Virus record (IMG/VR): IMGVR_UViG_3300015371_000209 | Coordinates: 1 to 21,775 of that record | Reading direction: 5' to 3' (one strand) | Length of the DNA: 21,775 nt | From: a virus | Shown here: piece by piece, positions 13,565-20,206 of the stretch | Layout of the letters: each line of letters starts with the position of its first letter | Numbering within the stretch: position 1 is the stretch's first letter | Made by a program: the position numbers and the translations under genes | The notes under the pieces: model-generated | Seen by the model: the letters and a program-made list of their open reading frames with translations, nothing else | Told to the model about the DNA's origin: nothing | The model's database searches: none

Positions 13565-14140
13565 ATGCCTGATCCATTCATTACCACTGGTGACCTCTCG
13601 GACATTCTCGGCCGCGACGTAACGAATGACGACGGCGCGGTCATCGCAGTGGACGCAGCCTGCGATATGTGTAGGACGATTTCCGAGCAAGAATTCAACC
13701 GTGGCACAACGACGATTACGCTGGATGGCTCGGGTACGGACTCGCTCGTGCTGCCGCAGATGCCAGTAGCGAGCGCAGGGACGGTAGTCGTCTCCGGCGG
13801 TACCGTTACGGATTGGGTGCTGAATTCAGACCTCGGCACGCTAATTCGCAAGGTCCAGGACCCAGCGGCCGTCGCGGATTGGTGGAGCGGCTTTTCTCCG
13901 GACATAGTCGTTTGGCCCTTTGGTCGCCAGAACGTACGCGTCACCTACGTGCATGGCTACCTGGATGCCGATATCCCGAGAGACGTTCGGATGGTGGCGC
14001 TCAGCTATGCCCAGCGAATCGTTGTCCAAGGGCCAGCGCTGCTAGAGGGCCTCGGGCAGGCCTCCATCCGCTATGCGGGGGCCGCTACGGATTTGACGAA
14101 TGGGGAGGCGGCCATTCTGCGGAAGTACAAGCGTCGGTAG
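13565..14140 (+). CDS. Head-tail connector (HK97 gp6-like adaptor), 191 aa
   Basis: A 191-residue product: FITTGDLSDILGRDV, AVDAACDMCRTISEQEFNR, a beta segment (TTITLDGSGTDSLVLPQMP), NVRVTYVHGYLDADIPRDV and a helix MVALSYAQRIVV. The helical start, central beta hairpins and VTYVHGY..IP.DV strand are typical of head-tail connector proteins that form a ring under the portal. The ATG follows a strong GGGAGGGGG. It is the first gene after the capsid, the standard place for this function. It ends exactly where the leftward block begins (TAG next to CTA). Confidence 0.85.
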   Translation: MPDPFITTGDLSDILGRDVTNDDGAVIAVDAACDMCRTISEQEFNRGTTTITLDGSGTDSLVLPQMPVASAGTVVVSGGTVTDWVLNSDLGTLIRKVQDPAAVADWWSGFSPDIVVWPFGRQNVRVTYVHGYLDADIPRDVRMVALSYAQRIVVQGPALLEGLGQASIRYAGAATDLTNGEAAILRKYKRR

Positions 14141-14341
14141 CTAGCCGCCGCTCAGAATGGCTACCGCTGCGAGCACTAGCGCAAAGACGAGCGCCAGCAG
14201 TACCGCCGCCCCTAACTCGGCTAGCGACGGCAGCATCCGGGCGCGCTCGCGCTCGCGCCGGTCCAAGGCGCGCTCCTCCATGAGCCGGGCCTTGCGCCGC
14301 CACTCGTACATCGAGCGAGGCGGCTGCTCGTCGAGGGTCAT
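14141..14341 (-). CDS. C-terminally membrane-anchored small protein, 66 aa
   Basis: The 66-residue product has a highly charged helical front (YEWRRKARLMEERALDRR) and one hydrophobic segment near the end (LGAAVLLALVFALVLAAVA, about residues 43-62), closed by ILSGG. It should be a single-pass membrane protein with a basic cytoplasmic domain. No family is recognised. Superinfection exclusion or a holin-accessory role is conceivable for such a moron but not shown. It is last in the leftward block; its ATG overlaps the upstream gene's TGA (ATGA). Confidence 0.65.
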   Translation of the reverse strand: MTLDEQPPRSMYEWRRKARLMEERALDRRERERARMLPSLAELGAAVLLALVFALVLAAVAILSGG

Positions 14342-14604
14342 ACGCGCGGCCTCCGCCCCTTCTTGGGCGTAGCCGGGATGACCGACAAGCGCTCGGCGGG
14401 GCGCTCGGCTCGGGCGGCCTCTACCCGGTAGGCCCGGCGGGCGCGGTAGGCGGCGTCCTGGAACCAGTTCAAGGCGTCCTCTAGGGCCTCCTCTCTCGCG
14501 CCGACCGGATTATTGATGAGGTCCATGACTTTGTCCCGCGCTTGCGCGGCCTCGTTCATGGCTGCCATTACCTCGCGGTGCATATCGTTGGGCATGCGCT
14601 TCAT
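14338..14604 (-). CDS. Hypothetical helical protein, 88 aa
   Basis: The start is ATG 14604 (MKRMPNDMHREVMAAMNEA), behind GAGGTG at a good distance; the open frame extends further but its added residues (MAPACCCGQRRGDS) are out of keeping. The product is mainly helical (AAQARDKVMDLINNPVG, EEALEDALNWFQDAAYRAR) with a basic tail ending PKKGRRPRV. I recognise no family. It sits four bases after the previous gene on this strand and is coupled to the membrane-protein gene. Confidence 0.6.
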   Translation of the reverse strand: MKRMPNDMHREVMAAMNEAAQARDKVMDLINNPVGAREEALEDALNWFQDAAYRARRAYRVEAARAERPAERLSVIPATPKKGRRPRV

Positions 14605-14608
14605 GCTG

Positions 14609-14935
14609 TCACCTCTTCTCTGGCCGCAGCAACAGGCCGGTGCCATGGTCGCTTTTCAGGTGCAGGCCGCCCGGGACTACGCTAACCGAGACGCCTTGCC
14701 TCGTTGCTCCGATGGCTTCCAGCCAGCGGACGGCCTCCACCATCTCTTCGGCGTCGATGCGGAACAGCGTCCCAGCTAGGCGCTCCTCGATGGCTTTGCG
14801 GACGTCCATCTCGATGAGGGCGCTCGTCTTTTTGCTAAGTACGTTGGCGAAATCAGGCATAGCTTTCCTCTCTTGGGCTATTTCGTGCCGGGCGGTTTCA
14901 AAGAGTTCGTTTGCATATTCGCGGAGAGTGGTCAT
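14609..14935 (-). CDS. Hypothetical protein, 108 aa (alternative start gives 83 aa)
   Basis: The product begins MTTLREYANELFETARHEI and ends LHLKSDHGTGLLLRPEKR. The middle (RKAIEERLAGTLFRIDAEE, MVEAVRWLEAIGA) is helical and the end is beta. No family is recognised. I chose ATG 14935 because it overlaps the preceding gene's stop as ATGA, the pattern used throughout this block, and its first 25 residues look like protein. However, ATG 14860 (MPDFANVLSKK) has a much better ribosome binding site, GAGAGGAAAG, so an 83-residue form may be made instead or as well. Confidence 0.6.
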   Translation of the reverse strand: MTTLREYANELFETARHEIAQERKAMPDFANVLSKKTSALIEMDVRKAIEERLAGTLFRIDAEEMVEAVRWLEAIGATRQGVSVSVVPGGLHLKSDHGTGLLLRPEKR

Positions 14936-15111
14936 CTCTCGGCGGTTACCGGCTCGTCAGGCGTCTCGATTACGCGCGTCTCGCGGACAAGGGTCCAACG
15001 GAGCGCAAGGTCCGCGACCCAATCCTCGGCCTCCTTGCGGGTCGCAAAGCGGAGCGCGTTGCCAGCCCACTTGCCTGAGCCGTCCGCGATTACCTCTGGT
15101 TTGAAACTCAT
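14932..15111 (-). CDS. SGKW-x-GN-x-LRFAT small phage protein, 59 aa
   Basis: A 59-residue protein, too short for a 60-residue cutoff: MSFKPEVIADGSGKWAGNA, LRFATRKEAEDWVADLAL, RWTLVRETRVIET, PDEPVTAER. The pattern SGKW.GN.LRF.T..EA..+..DL..RW..VR.TRV.E...PV is one I know from many phage genomes as a small unknown protein. It folds plausibly as strand-helix-strand. Both ends overlap neighbours as ATGA (14932-14935 and 15108-15111), so it is firmly part of the leftward operon. Confidence 0.75.
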   Translation of the reverse strand: MSFKPEVIADGSGKWAGNALRFATRKEAEDWVADLALRWTLVRETRVIETPDEPVTAER

Positions 15112-15314
15112 GACTCGTCCTCCTCTGCCCTCAGCGAATAAGGGCCGGGTAGCTGGCTCTCATAGCGCCAGCGCACGCGCACGGCTGCGCCGGTACGCGC
15201 TCGCAATAAGACCTTGCCGCGCTGAGGTACCTCCTCGACTCGGTAGGTCATTATGACGCGGTTGGTAGAGCCGCGCCTCTCGATGATGTCTCCTGGTTCT
15301 AGGCGGCGGGCCAT
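15108..15314 (-). CDS. Small basic beta protein, 68 aa
   Basis: A 68-residue product: MARRLEPGDIIERRGSTN, RVIMTYRVEEVPQRGKVLL, RARTGAAVRVRWRYESQ, ending RAEEDES. Alternating hydrophobic residues and the opening PGDII...G suggest a small SH3-like barrel. It is basic overall with an acidic tail. I recognise no family. Its ATG touches the upstream gene's stop (TAATG) and its TGA overlaps the next start, so it is co-translated with both. Confidence 0.65.
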   Translation of the reverse strand: MARRLEPGDIIERRGSTNRVIMTYRVEEVPQRGKVLLRARTGAAVRVRWRYESQLPGPYSLRAEEDES

Positions 15315-15511
15315 TAGCCGGGAGTCCTCTCCAGCGCGGCGACCAGCTCGTCGGCTGCGCTCTTTACTGCGCGCGCTCGACGGAGCGCTTCGACGCGGTG
15401 GCCTTTACGGGCGTCGATCTCCCCAAAGCGCTCGACCGCTGAGCGTAGCTCGCGGCGTGCATTGCTGAGGTTCCGTTTGAACTTGCGGAGGTCCTCTGGC
15501 TGCCTGCTCAT
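15314..15511 (-). CDS. Small helical coiled-coil protein, 65 aa
   Basis: A 65-residue, almost wholly helical and basic product: MSRQPEDLRKFKRNLSNAR, RELRSAVERFGEIDARKG, VKSAADELVAALERTPG. Heptad-like leucine and alanine spacing suggests a helical hairpin or coiled coil. No family is recognised. Its start and stop each share one base with the neighbouring gene (TAATG), so it is part of the coupled leftward operon. Confidence 0.6.
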   Translation of the reverse strand: MSRQPEDLRKFKRNLSNARRELRSAVERFGEIDARKGHRVEALRRARAVKSAADELVAALERTPG

Positions 15512-15732
15512 TACTGGCTCCCGAATCTGAATAGCTCTTTGAGCGACTCGGGGCCGTCGCCGGAGCGCATGATCGAGGTATGCGTCCGCTTGCCAAGCCT
15601 GGTTAGCTCGCCGGTATCGGCGTCCACGAGGCCGCGCTTGATGAGCGAGGCCAAGGTGCGCTCGGAGACCTTTGCGTGCGGGTCTTGGGCAAGCGCGCGG
15701 ATAGCCTCGCGCTGGGTAACGCTTAGTAGCAT
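15511..15732 (-). CDS. Winged-helix-like DNA-binding protein, 73 aa
   Basis: From ATG 15732 the product reads MLLSVTQREAIRALAQDPH, then VSERTLASLIKRGLVDADT, GELTRLGKRTH. The order helix, helix, recognition helix (TLASLIKRGLV) and wing (D-x-x-TGELTRLG) is the MarR/ArsR-type winged helix, so it probably binds DNA and may regulate this block or the palindromes elsewhere. GAGAGGA five bases before the ATG supports this start. ATG 15756 gives eight more residues and lies six bases after a TATAGT box (15763-15768), so a leaderless longer form is also possible. Confidence 0.7.
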   Translation of the reverse strand: MLLSVTQREAIRALAQDPHAKVSERTLASLIKRGLVDADTGELTRLGKRTHTSIMRSGDGPESLKELFRFGSQ

Positions 15733-15762
15733 GGGGTTCCTCTCGTCGGGGGGCATAGAGCC

Positions 15763-15768
15763 ACTATA
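15763..15768 (-). promoter_or_regulatory. TATAGT -10 box inside the leftward block
   Basis: On the minus strand TATAGT lies directly after the stop codon of the 84-residue gene. Transcription would start about seven bases on, at the ATG of 15754-15756, giving a leaderless message for the winged-helix gene. No matching -35 hexamer is visible. It would let the distal six or seven genes be expressed independently of the promoter at 16313. Confidence 0.35.
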
Positions 15769-16023
15769 CTAGGCCCTCTCTTTTATGAGCCGCGCGACTG
15801 TTCGCGGGCTTAGCTCGTAGCCCTTGGGGGCTGTCTTGGGTTCGTACAGGAATCGCTCGACCTCTCCCTCGCCGTCGCGGTAGACGGAGACGCTGAACGT
15901 CGGCGGGTTGAGCTTGACCCATTCTCCGTCGACGCGCTGGATCCCGTTGCGGATTACGGATACCCAGAGTCCGTCGTCGCCTCGGTAGTAGGCCATGTTG
16001 GAGCTACTGCCGGTGTACTTCAT
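15769..16023 (-). CDS. Hypothetical beta-rich protein, 84 aa
   Basis: An 84-residue product: MKYTGSSSNMAYYRGDDGL, WVSVIRNGIQRVDGEWVKL, FSVSVYRDGEGEVERFLYE, ending SPRTVARLIKERA. Several short strands with Gly turns precede a C-terminal helix. Its DG-x-W...NG...G-x-W arrangement is loosely like the preceding 85-residue protein, so the two may be diverged paralogues; this is a weak resemblance. AGAGGAGA before the ATG and an ATGA overlap with the upstream gene set the start. Confidence 0.6.
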   Translation of the reverse strand: MKYTGSSSNMAYYRGDDGLWVSVIRNGIQRVDGEWVKLNPPTFSVSVYRDGEGEVERFLYEPKTAPKGYELSPRTVARLIKERA

Positions 16024-16277
16024 CGCGGTTCTCCTCTCTTGATTCGGGCTTGCTTCTCCAGCGGGCGCACCTTTTCTTGCAGCTTGGCGGCCAGCGCTGG
16101 GGCAACCTCAGTTCGGTGGAACGTTCGCTGGCGGGGGCCGTCGCGGAGCACCGCCTGCCAGCTTCCGTGCTTGCGGTCTACGTCGATTCCGTCGCCATTT
16201 ACGGAGACGCGCGCCTGCCAGTACCCGTCCTCATTTCGGAGCCGGGTGATTATGAAGGGCGGCCTGTCTGGGGTCAT
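16020..16277 (-). CDS. Hypothetical protein, first gene of the leftward block, 85 aa
   Basis: An 85-residue product: MTPDRPPFIITRLRNEDGY, WQARVSVNGDGIDVDRKHG, SWQAVLRDGPRQRTFHRTE, then a helix APALAAKLQEKVRPLEKQ. The front is beta-rich and the end helical and basic. No family is recognised. GGAGG six bases before the ATG is a strong ribosome binding site, and the extended -10 promoter at 16313-16321 lies about 36 bases upstream. It is the lead gene of nine on the minus strand. Confidence 0.65.
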   Translation of the reverse strand: MTPDRPPFIITRLRNEDGYWQARVSVNGDGIDVDRKHGSWQAVLRDGPRQRTFHRTEVAPALAAKLQEKVRPLEKQARIKRGEPR

Positions 16278-16312
16278 TCTCTGCCTCCTGTCGGGCGGGG
16301 GCTTATAGAGAC

Positions 16313-16321
16313 ATTATACCA
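16313..16321 (-). promoter_or_regulatory. Extended -10 promoter of the leftward block
   Basis: On the minus strand the sequence reads TGGTATAAT, a perfect TATAAT with the extended TG-n motif, which can work without a good -35; the -35 region (TCTTTC about 17 bases upstream) is poor. Transcription would start near 16306, about 29 bases before ATG 16277 and its GGAGG. It fires away from the rightward connector gene at 16349. Confidence 0.6.
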
Positions 16322-16348
16322 AACGGGGTTTTGAGGAAAGACTGGGGT

Positions 16349-16717
16349 ATGCCCTTTTCCACCTTCTTGAACGGCAAATTGCCTACTCAATTGCGCGGAC
16401 TCCAATGGCTCTCGCTGTCGGAGCTAGCGTCCATAGGAACGCGCACCTACGTCTCAGATGGCGGCGGCGGCGGGACCGCAAGCTGGAGCTACAACGGCTC
16501 CATCCCTTGCCGCATTGACCCGGCCGGAGGCTCAGAGGACGTCGTAGCTGAGCGCATGACGGACCGCTCAATCCATACAGTCTTGGTGCCCGCCGGAACG
16601 AGCGTGGACGAGAACGACCGCGTCCTTATCTCTGGGCGCGGAACGTTTGAGGTAATAGCCGCCGAGCAGCGCAGCGCCGAATGGGTGCGCGCTCTCTCAG
16701 TTGTCCAAGTTTTTTAA
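16349..16717 (+). CDS. Head-tail joining protein (stopper-like), 122 aa
   Basis: A 122-residue mainly beta protein: MPFSTFLNGKLPTQLRGLQ, RTYVSDGGGGGTASWSYN, IPCRIDPAGGSEDVVAERM, HTVLVPAGTSVDENDRVLI and GRGTFEVIAAEQRSAEWV. The sequence pattern P.RIDP..GSE...A.R.......VLVPAGT.V...DRV.I.GR.FEV is that of small head closure / stopper proteins that seal the portal after packaging. ATG 16349 follows GAGGAAAG; TTG 16331 would add six residues. Normally this gene follows the first connector directly; here 2.2 kb of leftward genes separate them. Confidence 0.8.
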   Translation: MPFSTFLNGKLPTQLRGLQWLSLSELASIGTRTYVSDGGGGGTASWSYNGSIPCRIDPAGGSEDVVAERMTDRSIHTVLVPAGTSVDENDRVLISGRGTFEVIAAEQRSAEWVRALSVVQVF

Positions 16718-16719
16718 AC

Positions 16720-16803
16720 CGTGAGGGAGCGTGCCCAGTTCTGGGTGGCTCTGTGCCGCTCCCTCGCGCCCTTGCGAGAGTAAAAGTCACCCGTAAGCCA
16801 CCC
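16720..16803 (+). promoter_or_regulatory. Structured leader with alternative stems
   Basis: 16720-16731 (CGTGAGGGAGCG) pairs with 16757-16768 (CGCTCCCTCGCG), and inside the loop CCCAG-TT-CTGGG (16734-16745) forms a second hairpin. Two competing pairings exist: CTCGC just before 16769 with GCGAG about 16774-16778, and GGGTGGCT (16743-16750) with AGCCACCC (16796-16803). Mutually exclusive stems directly ahead of a GTG start suggest an attenuator or translational control element for the glycosyltransferase operon. No known riboswitch class is recognised and there is no U-tract. Confidence 0.45.
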
Positions 16804-16820
16804 GAAAGGACGTAGCTGTC

Positions 16821-17009
16821 GTGGATCCCAACGACGAAGTTGCCCGGTTGAGGGCTGAGATGGACCAGGCCAAAGAGAGCATGAAGGAATTGGCAGGCAC
16901 GGTGTGGGCTTTCTACTCCGAGCTATGCGCGCAGGGCTTTAGCTCTGAGCAAGCACTCATGCTGACGATTGCCTGGATGCAGACGTTGCTGGGAGGGGCG
17001 TCGCAGTGA
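16821..17009 (+). CDS. Small helical protein, 62 aa
   Basis: A 62-residue product: MDPNDEVARLRAEMDQAKE, SMKELAGTVWAFYSELCAQ, GFSSEQALMLTIAWMQTLL. The last half (FYSELCAQGFSSEQALMLT) fits a motif recurrent in short actinophage proteins, in which a G-F/Y-x-x-EQAL turn joins two helices; the function is unknown. GTG 16821 lies after AAAGGACG. Its TGA overlaps the GTG of the glycosyltransferase gene (GTGA at 17006-17009), so it may chiefly couple translation. Confidence 0.65.
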   Translation: MDPNDEVARLRAEMDQAKESMKELAGTVWAFYSELCAQGFSSEQALMLTIAWMQTLLGGASQ

Positions 17010-18187
17010 AGATCCTGTGGCATTCAAACGCCCCGTGGGCAACGACCGGCTACGGCGCACAGACGGCTTTATTCGCGCAGCCGCTAGCGGAGCACCACGA
17101 CTTGGCTATCTCGGCGTTCTACGGGCTAGAGGGCGCGCGCATAAGGTGGAACGACATTCCGGTCTACCCCGGCCTGGGTGGAGAATTCGGGAACGATTAC
17201 CTTGCGGCGCACGCTAGCTCGCATTTCGGCGGCGACTTGCGCAAGGGGCTGCTCATGACGCTGCTGGATGTATGGGTGCTCCAGCCAGAGCGCGTCGCGC
17301 CCATGAATGCGCTCTGCTGGACGCCGGTAGACCACGAGCCAGCTACGCCGTTGCAGCAACAATTCTTCGACCAATCGGGAGCGATACCGCTGGCGATGTC
17401 GCGCTTCGGAGAGGAGCAGCTTGCGCAATTCGCGCCGCTCTATTGCCCCCATGCAGTTGACTGCTCTGTTTACAAGCCAAGGGACCGGGCGAGAATCCGC
17501 AAGCAGGTAGGCCTCCCCGACGATGCGTTCGTAGTCGGGATGATCGCGGCCAATAAGGGGCGGCCTTCGCGCAAGGGCTTCCAGCAAGCCTTCGAAGCGT
17601 TCCGGCTCTTCCGCGAAAAGCACGACGACGCGTATCTGTACCTGCATACGGTCATGGACCCCAAGTATTCGGAGGGCGAGGCGCTCGGCCTAATGATCGA
17701 GTCGCTCGGCATTCCGAAAAGCGCCGTTCGGATGGCCGACCAGTACGCGATGATGTTCGACCCCTACCCGAACGAGGCGATGTCCTGGATCTACTCGACC
17801 CTGGACGTGGTTCTGAATCCGGCCATGGGCGAGGGCTTCGGGCTGCCGGTACTGGAGGCGCAGGCTTGCGGGACGCCGGTAATCGTTACGGACTTTTCAG
17901 CTATGCGCGAGGTGTGCGGTGCAGGCTGGAAGGTCGGCTGCCGCCCGTATTGGTCCTATCAGCGCTCATGGATGGCGCAGCCGGACGTCATGGACATCCT
18001 CTCTGCGCTGGACGATTGCTACGGGATGCCGCGCGCTAAGCAGAAGGCGCTCGCCAAGCAGGCGCGCGAGCACGCGCAGACCTACGACGTCCAGCGCGTA
18101 CTCAAGACGTACATGCTCCCGGCGATTGAGGCGGCGGCGGCCCGCTTTGAGGACCGTAAGCCGGTCGAGCTAGCGGTGGCGGCATGA
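17006..18187 (+). CDS. Glycosyltransferase family 4-like (GT-B), 393 aa
   Basis: The product is 393 residues, full length for GT4. The N-terminal Rossmann half opens MKILWHSNAPWATTGYGAQ, with the Gly-rich acceptor-side loop. The C-terminal half has FVVGMIAANKGRPSRKGFQ, then MSWIYSTLDVVLNPAMGEG and the E-x7-E sugar-nucleotide motif E276-GFGLPVL-E284, followed by ACGTPVIVTDFSAMREV. It should transfer a sugar from an activated nucleotide donor with retention of configuration; acceptor and sugar are unknown. Lying inside a virion operon, it may glycosylate capsid or tail proteins, as reported for some actinophages. It overlaps neighbours on both sides (GTGA and ATGA). Confidence 0.88.
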   Translation: MKILWHSNAPWATTGYGAQTALFAQPLAEHHDLAISAFYGLEGARIRWNDIPVYPGLGGEFGNDYLAAHASSHFGGDLRKGLLMTLLDVWVLQPERVAPMNALCWTPVDHEPATPLQQQFFDQSGAIPLAMSRFGEEQLAQFAPLYCPHAVDCSVYKPRDRARIRKQVGLPDDAFVVGMIAANKGRPSRKGFQQAFEAFRLFREKHDDAYLYLHTVMDPKYSEGEALGLMIESLGIPKSAVRMADQYAMMFDPYPNEAMSWIYSTLDVVLNPAMGEGFGLPVLEAQACGTPVIVTDFSAMREVCGAGWKVGCRPYWSYQRSWMAQPDVMDILSALDDCYGMPRAKQKALAKQAREHAQTYDVQRVLKTYMLPAIEAAAARFEDRKPVELAVAA

Positions 18188-18396
18188 GCGGGCACAAGCT
18201 GCGGATCGAGGGTGCAGGTCCCGTTGGCTCGCATTACCGGGTTTGGCTTGATGACGTAGAGCTACGCGGTCTGAATAGCCTAAGGCTCGAAATGGGAGTG
18301 AGCGAACCGAATTGGGCGGTGCTGCGTTTGCTGATAGATGAGGTCATAGCGGAGCCGCCTATTGGGCCTTACACTGAGCCGAGGGTAAGAGCATGA
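18184..18396 (+). CDS. Hypothetical small beta protein, 70 aa
   Basis: A 70-residue product: MSGHKLRIEGAGPVGSHYR, VWLDDVELRGLNSLRLEMG, VSEPNWAVLRLLIDEVIAE. It is beta-rich with an LDD-V-L-G-L turn, of the style found in small phage virion-region proteins; no function is known. The ATG overlaps the glycosyltransferase stop (ATGA) and its own stop overlaps the next start (ATGA), so it is made in step with the two glycosyltransferases and might be an acceptor or accessory subunit. That last point is conjecture. Confidence 0.6.
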   Translation: MSGHKLRIEGAGPVGSHYRVWLDDVELRGLNSLRLEMGVSEPNWAVLRLLIDEVIAEPPIGPYTEPRVRA

Positions 18397-19142
18397 GGGT
18401 CGGCTGGTTACATGACGGCGGGAATATGGACGGCACTCAGGGCGGGGCGGAGCTAACGCAGGCGGAATTTCGCGCCGCTGCGCCGGAGGGCGTCGAGGTT
18501 GTGGATTGCCCGCACGACGAAATCGTTTCGGACCTCGACTGCTACGTACTCCACAACGTAGTCTTTTACACGCCTGAGGAATTGGCCTTCGCCAACGGCC
18601 CGCTCGTCAAATACTGGCACGACGTAGGCCCGCACATGCACCCTGAGGTACTAGAGCGGCTAGAGGGCGAGCGGCATATCTGCTGCTCTCCGCTCCAGAG
18701 CGGCTACCTGAGGCTAGACGAGGCGCGCTTGGTACCGCCAGCGCTCGACCTCGCTCGTTTCCGGCAGGCGGCCGGGCTGAATGGGCGGCCCCGCGCAGGC
18801 ATCGTTGCGCTGGGGCCTTGGATGAATTACGGGAAGCACCCTCGGGCGGTGCTCGAATGGGCGAACGGCAATGCGGTCGACTTCTATGGGAGCGGCCCGC
18901 TGGCTCCGCCCGGCGCGCGAGAGGTTCCTTACGACGACCTGCCTGAGCTGCTCGCGCACTACGAGAAATTCGTGCACCTACCGCTCGTCATTGAGCCATT
19001 CGGGCGCGGAGTCGTAGAGGCTTGGGCGGCGGGCTGCAAAGTCGTAACGAATAGCCTCGTGGGGGCGCGCTACTGGATCGAGCATAAGCCGGAGGGACTA
19101 GAGACGGCGGCGGCCGATTTCTGGAAAGCGGTACTGGAGTGA
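18393..19142 (+). CDS. Second GT-B glycosyltransferase, compact, 249 aa
   Basis: The product begins MRVGWLHDGGNMDGTQGGA, typical of a GT-B N-terminal fold. Later come YVLHNVVFYTPEEL, KYWHDVGPHMHP, VPPALDLARFRQA, a C-terminal half with FYGSGPLAPPGA, and an E-x7-E motif E201-PFGRGVV-E209 followed by AWAAGCKVVTNSLVGA. At 249 residues it is short for GT4 (usually 350-400), with a reduced N-terminal domain, but the donor-site half is intact. It probably acts with the other two glycosyltransferases on one glycan. Start and stop overlap neighbours as ATGA and GTGA. Confidence 0.8.
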   Translation: MRVGWLHDGGNMDGTQGGAELTQAEFRAAAPEGVEVVDCPHDEIVSDLDCYVLHNVVFYTPEELAFANGPLVKYWHDVGPHMHPEVLERLEGERHICCSPLQSGYLRLDEARLVPPALDLARFRQAAGLNGRPRAGIVALGPWMNYGKHPRAVLEWANGNAVDFYGSGPLAPPGAREVPYDDLPELLAHYEKFVHLPLVIEPFGRGVVEAWAAGCKVVTNSLVGARYWIEHKPEGLETAAADFWKAVLE

Positions 19143-19804
19143 TTACGGCGGAGGAGAAGCGGCGCTCGGCGCTGCGCGCGCTGCGGCACAATTGGGACCA
19201 GGCTGCGCGCGAAGATGCGCAGCACAACGTGGTCTCGATTCCCGGCCAAACGGTTGAGCAGTTCTTTAGCTCGGGCGAAGCTGAGGTCGAATGGGTTATG
19301 AATCGCCTGGAGGGGCTAGAGGTAGAGCGCGGCTGGCACCTCGCGCTTGATTTTGGCTGTGGCCTGGGGCGGCTCTCGGTAGCGCTGGCCAAGTATTACG
19401 ACGAGGTCGTCGGCTTGGACGTGTCGAGCGAGATGATCGCTCGCGCTCGGAGGATCGATGGGGTTCGGTACCTGCGCGCGGATTCGCTAGAGGGCTTGGC
19501 CTCCGGCAGCTACGACCTCGTCTACACGAACATAACGCTCCAGCATATGCCGGGCTGGCTCCAGCAACAGTACGTGGCGGACTTCCATCGGCTGATCGGC
19601 GCGGACGGCGTGGTTGTGTTCGAGCTACCGGATTGGCCGGACATGGAGCGGGTACGACATGCGCTGGCAATGAGCGGCGCTGAGCCAGACGAGGTTCGTG
19701 AATGGATCAAGGCGAGCGGCGGGAAGCTAATCGCGGTGGACCGAACAGAATCGGCAGGGCCGTCCATTCCCTGTTACCGCTATATCTCAACCAGGAGGCA
19801 GTAG
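19139..19804 (+). CDS. Class I SAM-dependent methyltransferase, 221 aa
   Basis: The product is 221 residues with motif I ALDFGCGLGRLSVALA (residues 69-84), the acidic end of strand 2 VVGLDVSSEMIARAR (D94), RADSLEGLASGSYDLVYTN (motif II/III) and HRLIGADGVVVFELPDWPD. This is a Methyltransf_11/25-type fold that would use S-adenosylmethionine. The substrate is not visible; among glycosyltransferase genes a sugar hydroxyl or carboxyl is the natural guess. The first 45 residues are a helical cap. GTG 19139 overlaps the previous stop (GTGA). The following gene starts directly after its TAG. Confidence 0.88.
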   Translation: MITAEEKRRSALRALRHNWDQAAREDAQHNVVSIPGQTVEQFFSSGEAEVEWVMNRLEGLEVERGWHLALDFGCGLGRLSVALAKYYDEVVGLDVSSEMIARARRIDGVRYLRADSLEGLASGSYDLVYTNITLQHMPGWLQQQYVADFHRLIGADGVVVFELPDWPDMERVRHALAMSGAEPDEVREWIKASGGKLIAVDRTESAGPSIPCYRYISTRRQ

Positions 19805-20206
19805 GTGGCAACTTTCAAGCCCAAGGACGTGGATTACCCGAGGACGTATTTCGTTCTGGGAGAGGCGATCCGGCTCGCTCCGGGCGAGACGTACGAAACG
19901 GATGACGGCGCTCTGATCGCTGCGCTAGAGCAGCACGGTCAGCTTGAGAAGGCCCGCCCCGGCCGCCCCCGCTCAGGGGATGAGCCGGAGGTGGAGGCGG
20001 AGGCTGTCGCAGACGAGCCGGAGGCCGAGCAGCCGGAGGCCGAGCCGGAGCCAGAGGACGAGGTGGATTATTGGGAGCAGCCGAAGACGGAGCTGGAGCG
20101 CGAGGCGCGCGAGCGTGGCATTTACGACTCCATCGAGGGCAGCGGCGCTGGCGGCGGCATTACCAAGGCAGACATCGTCGAGGCCCTGCAAGAGGACGAC
20201 GGGTAG
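19805..20206 (+). CDS. Acidic linker protein with SAP/HeH-like C-terminus, 133 aa
   Basis: Residues 1-45 (DYPRTYFVLGEAIRLAPGE, DGALIAALEQHG) resemble the N-terminus of small phage head-region proteins of unknown role. Residues 58-85 are Glu/Pro/Ala-rich (DEPEAEQPEAEPEPED), clearly disordered. Residues 93-133 (PKTELEREARERGIYDSIE, GGGITKADIVEALQEDD) match a SAP/HeH/LEM-like helix-extension-helix, a fold that often binds nucleic acid. Such proteins can be virion decoration or head-tail components. GTG 19805 directly follows the methyltransferase stop. The frame ends two bases before the apparent start of the next gene. Confidence 0.7.
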   Translation: MATFKPKDVDYPRTYFVLGEAIRLAPGETYETDDGALIAALEQHGQLEKARPGRPRSGDEPEVEAEAVADEPEAEQPEAEPEPEDEVDYWEQPKTELEREARERGIYDSIEGSGAGGGITKADIVEALQEDDG

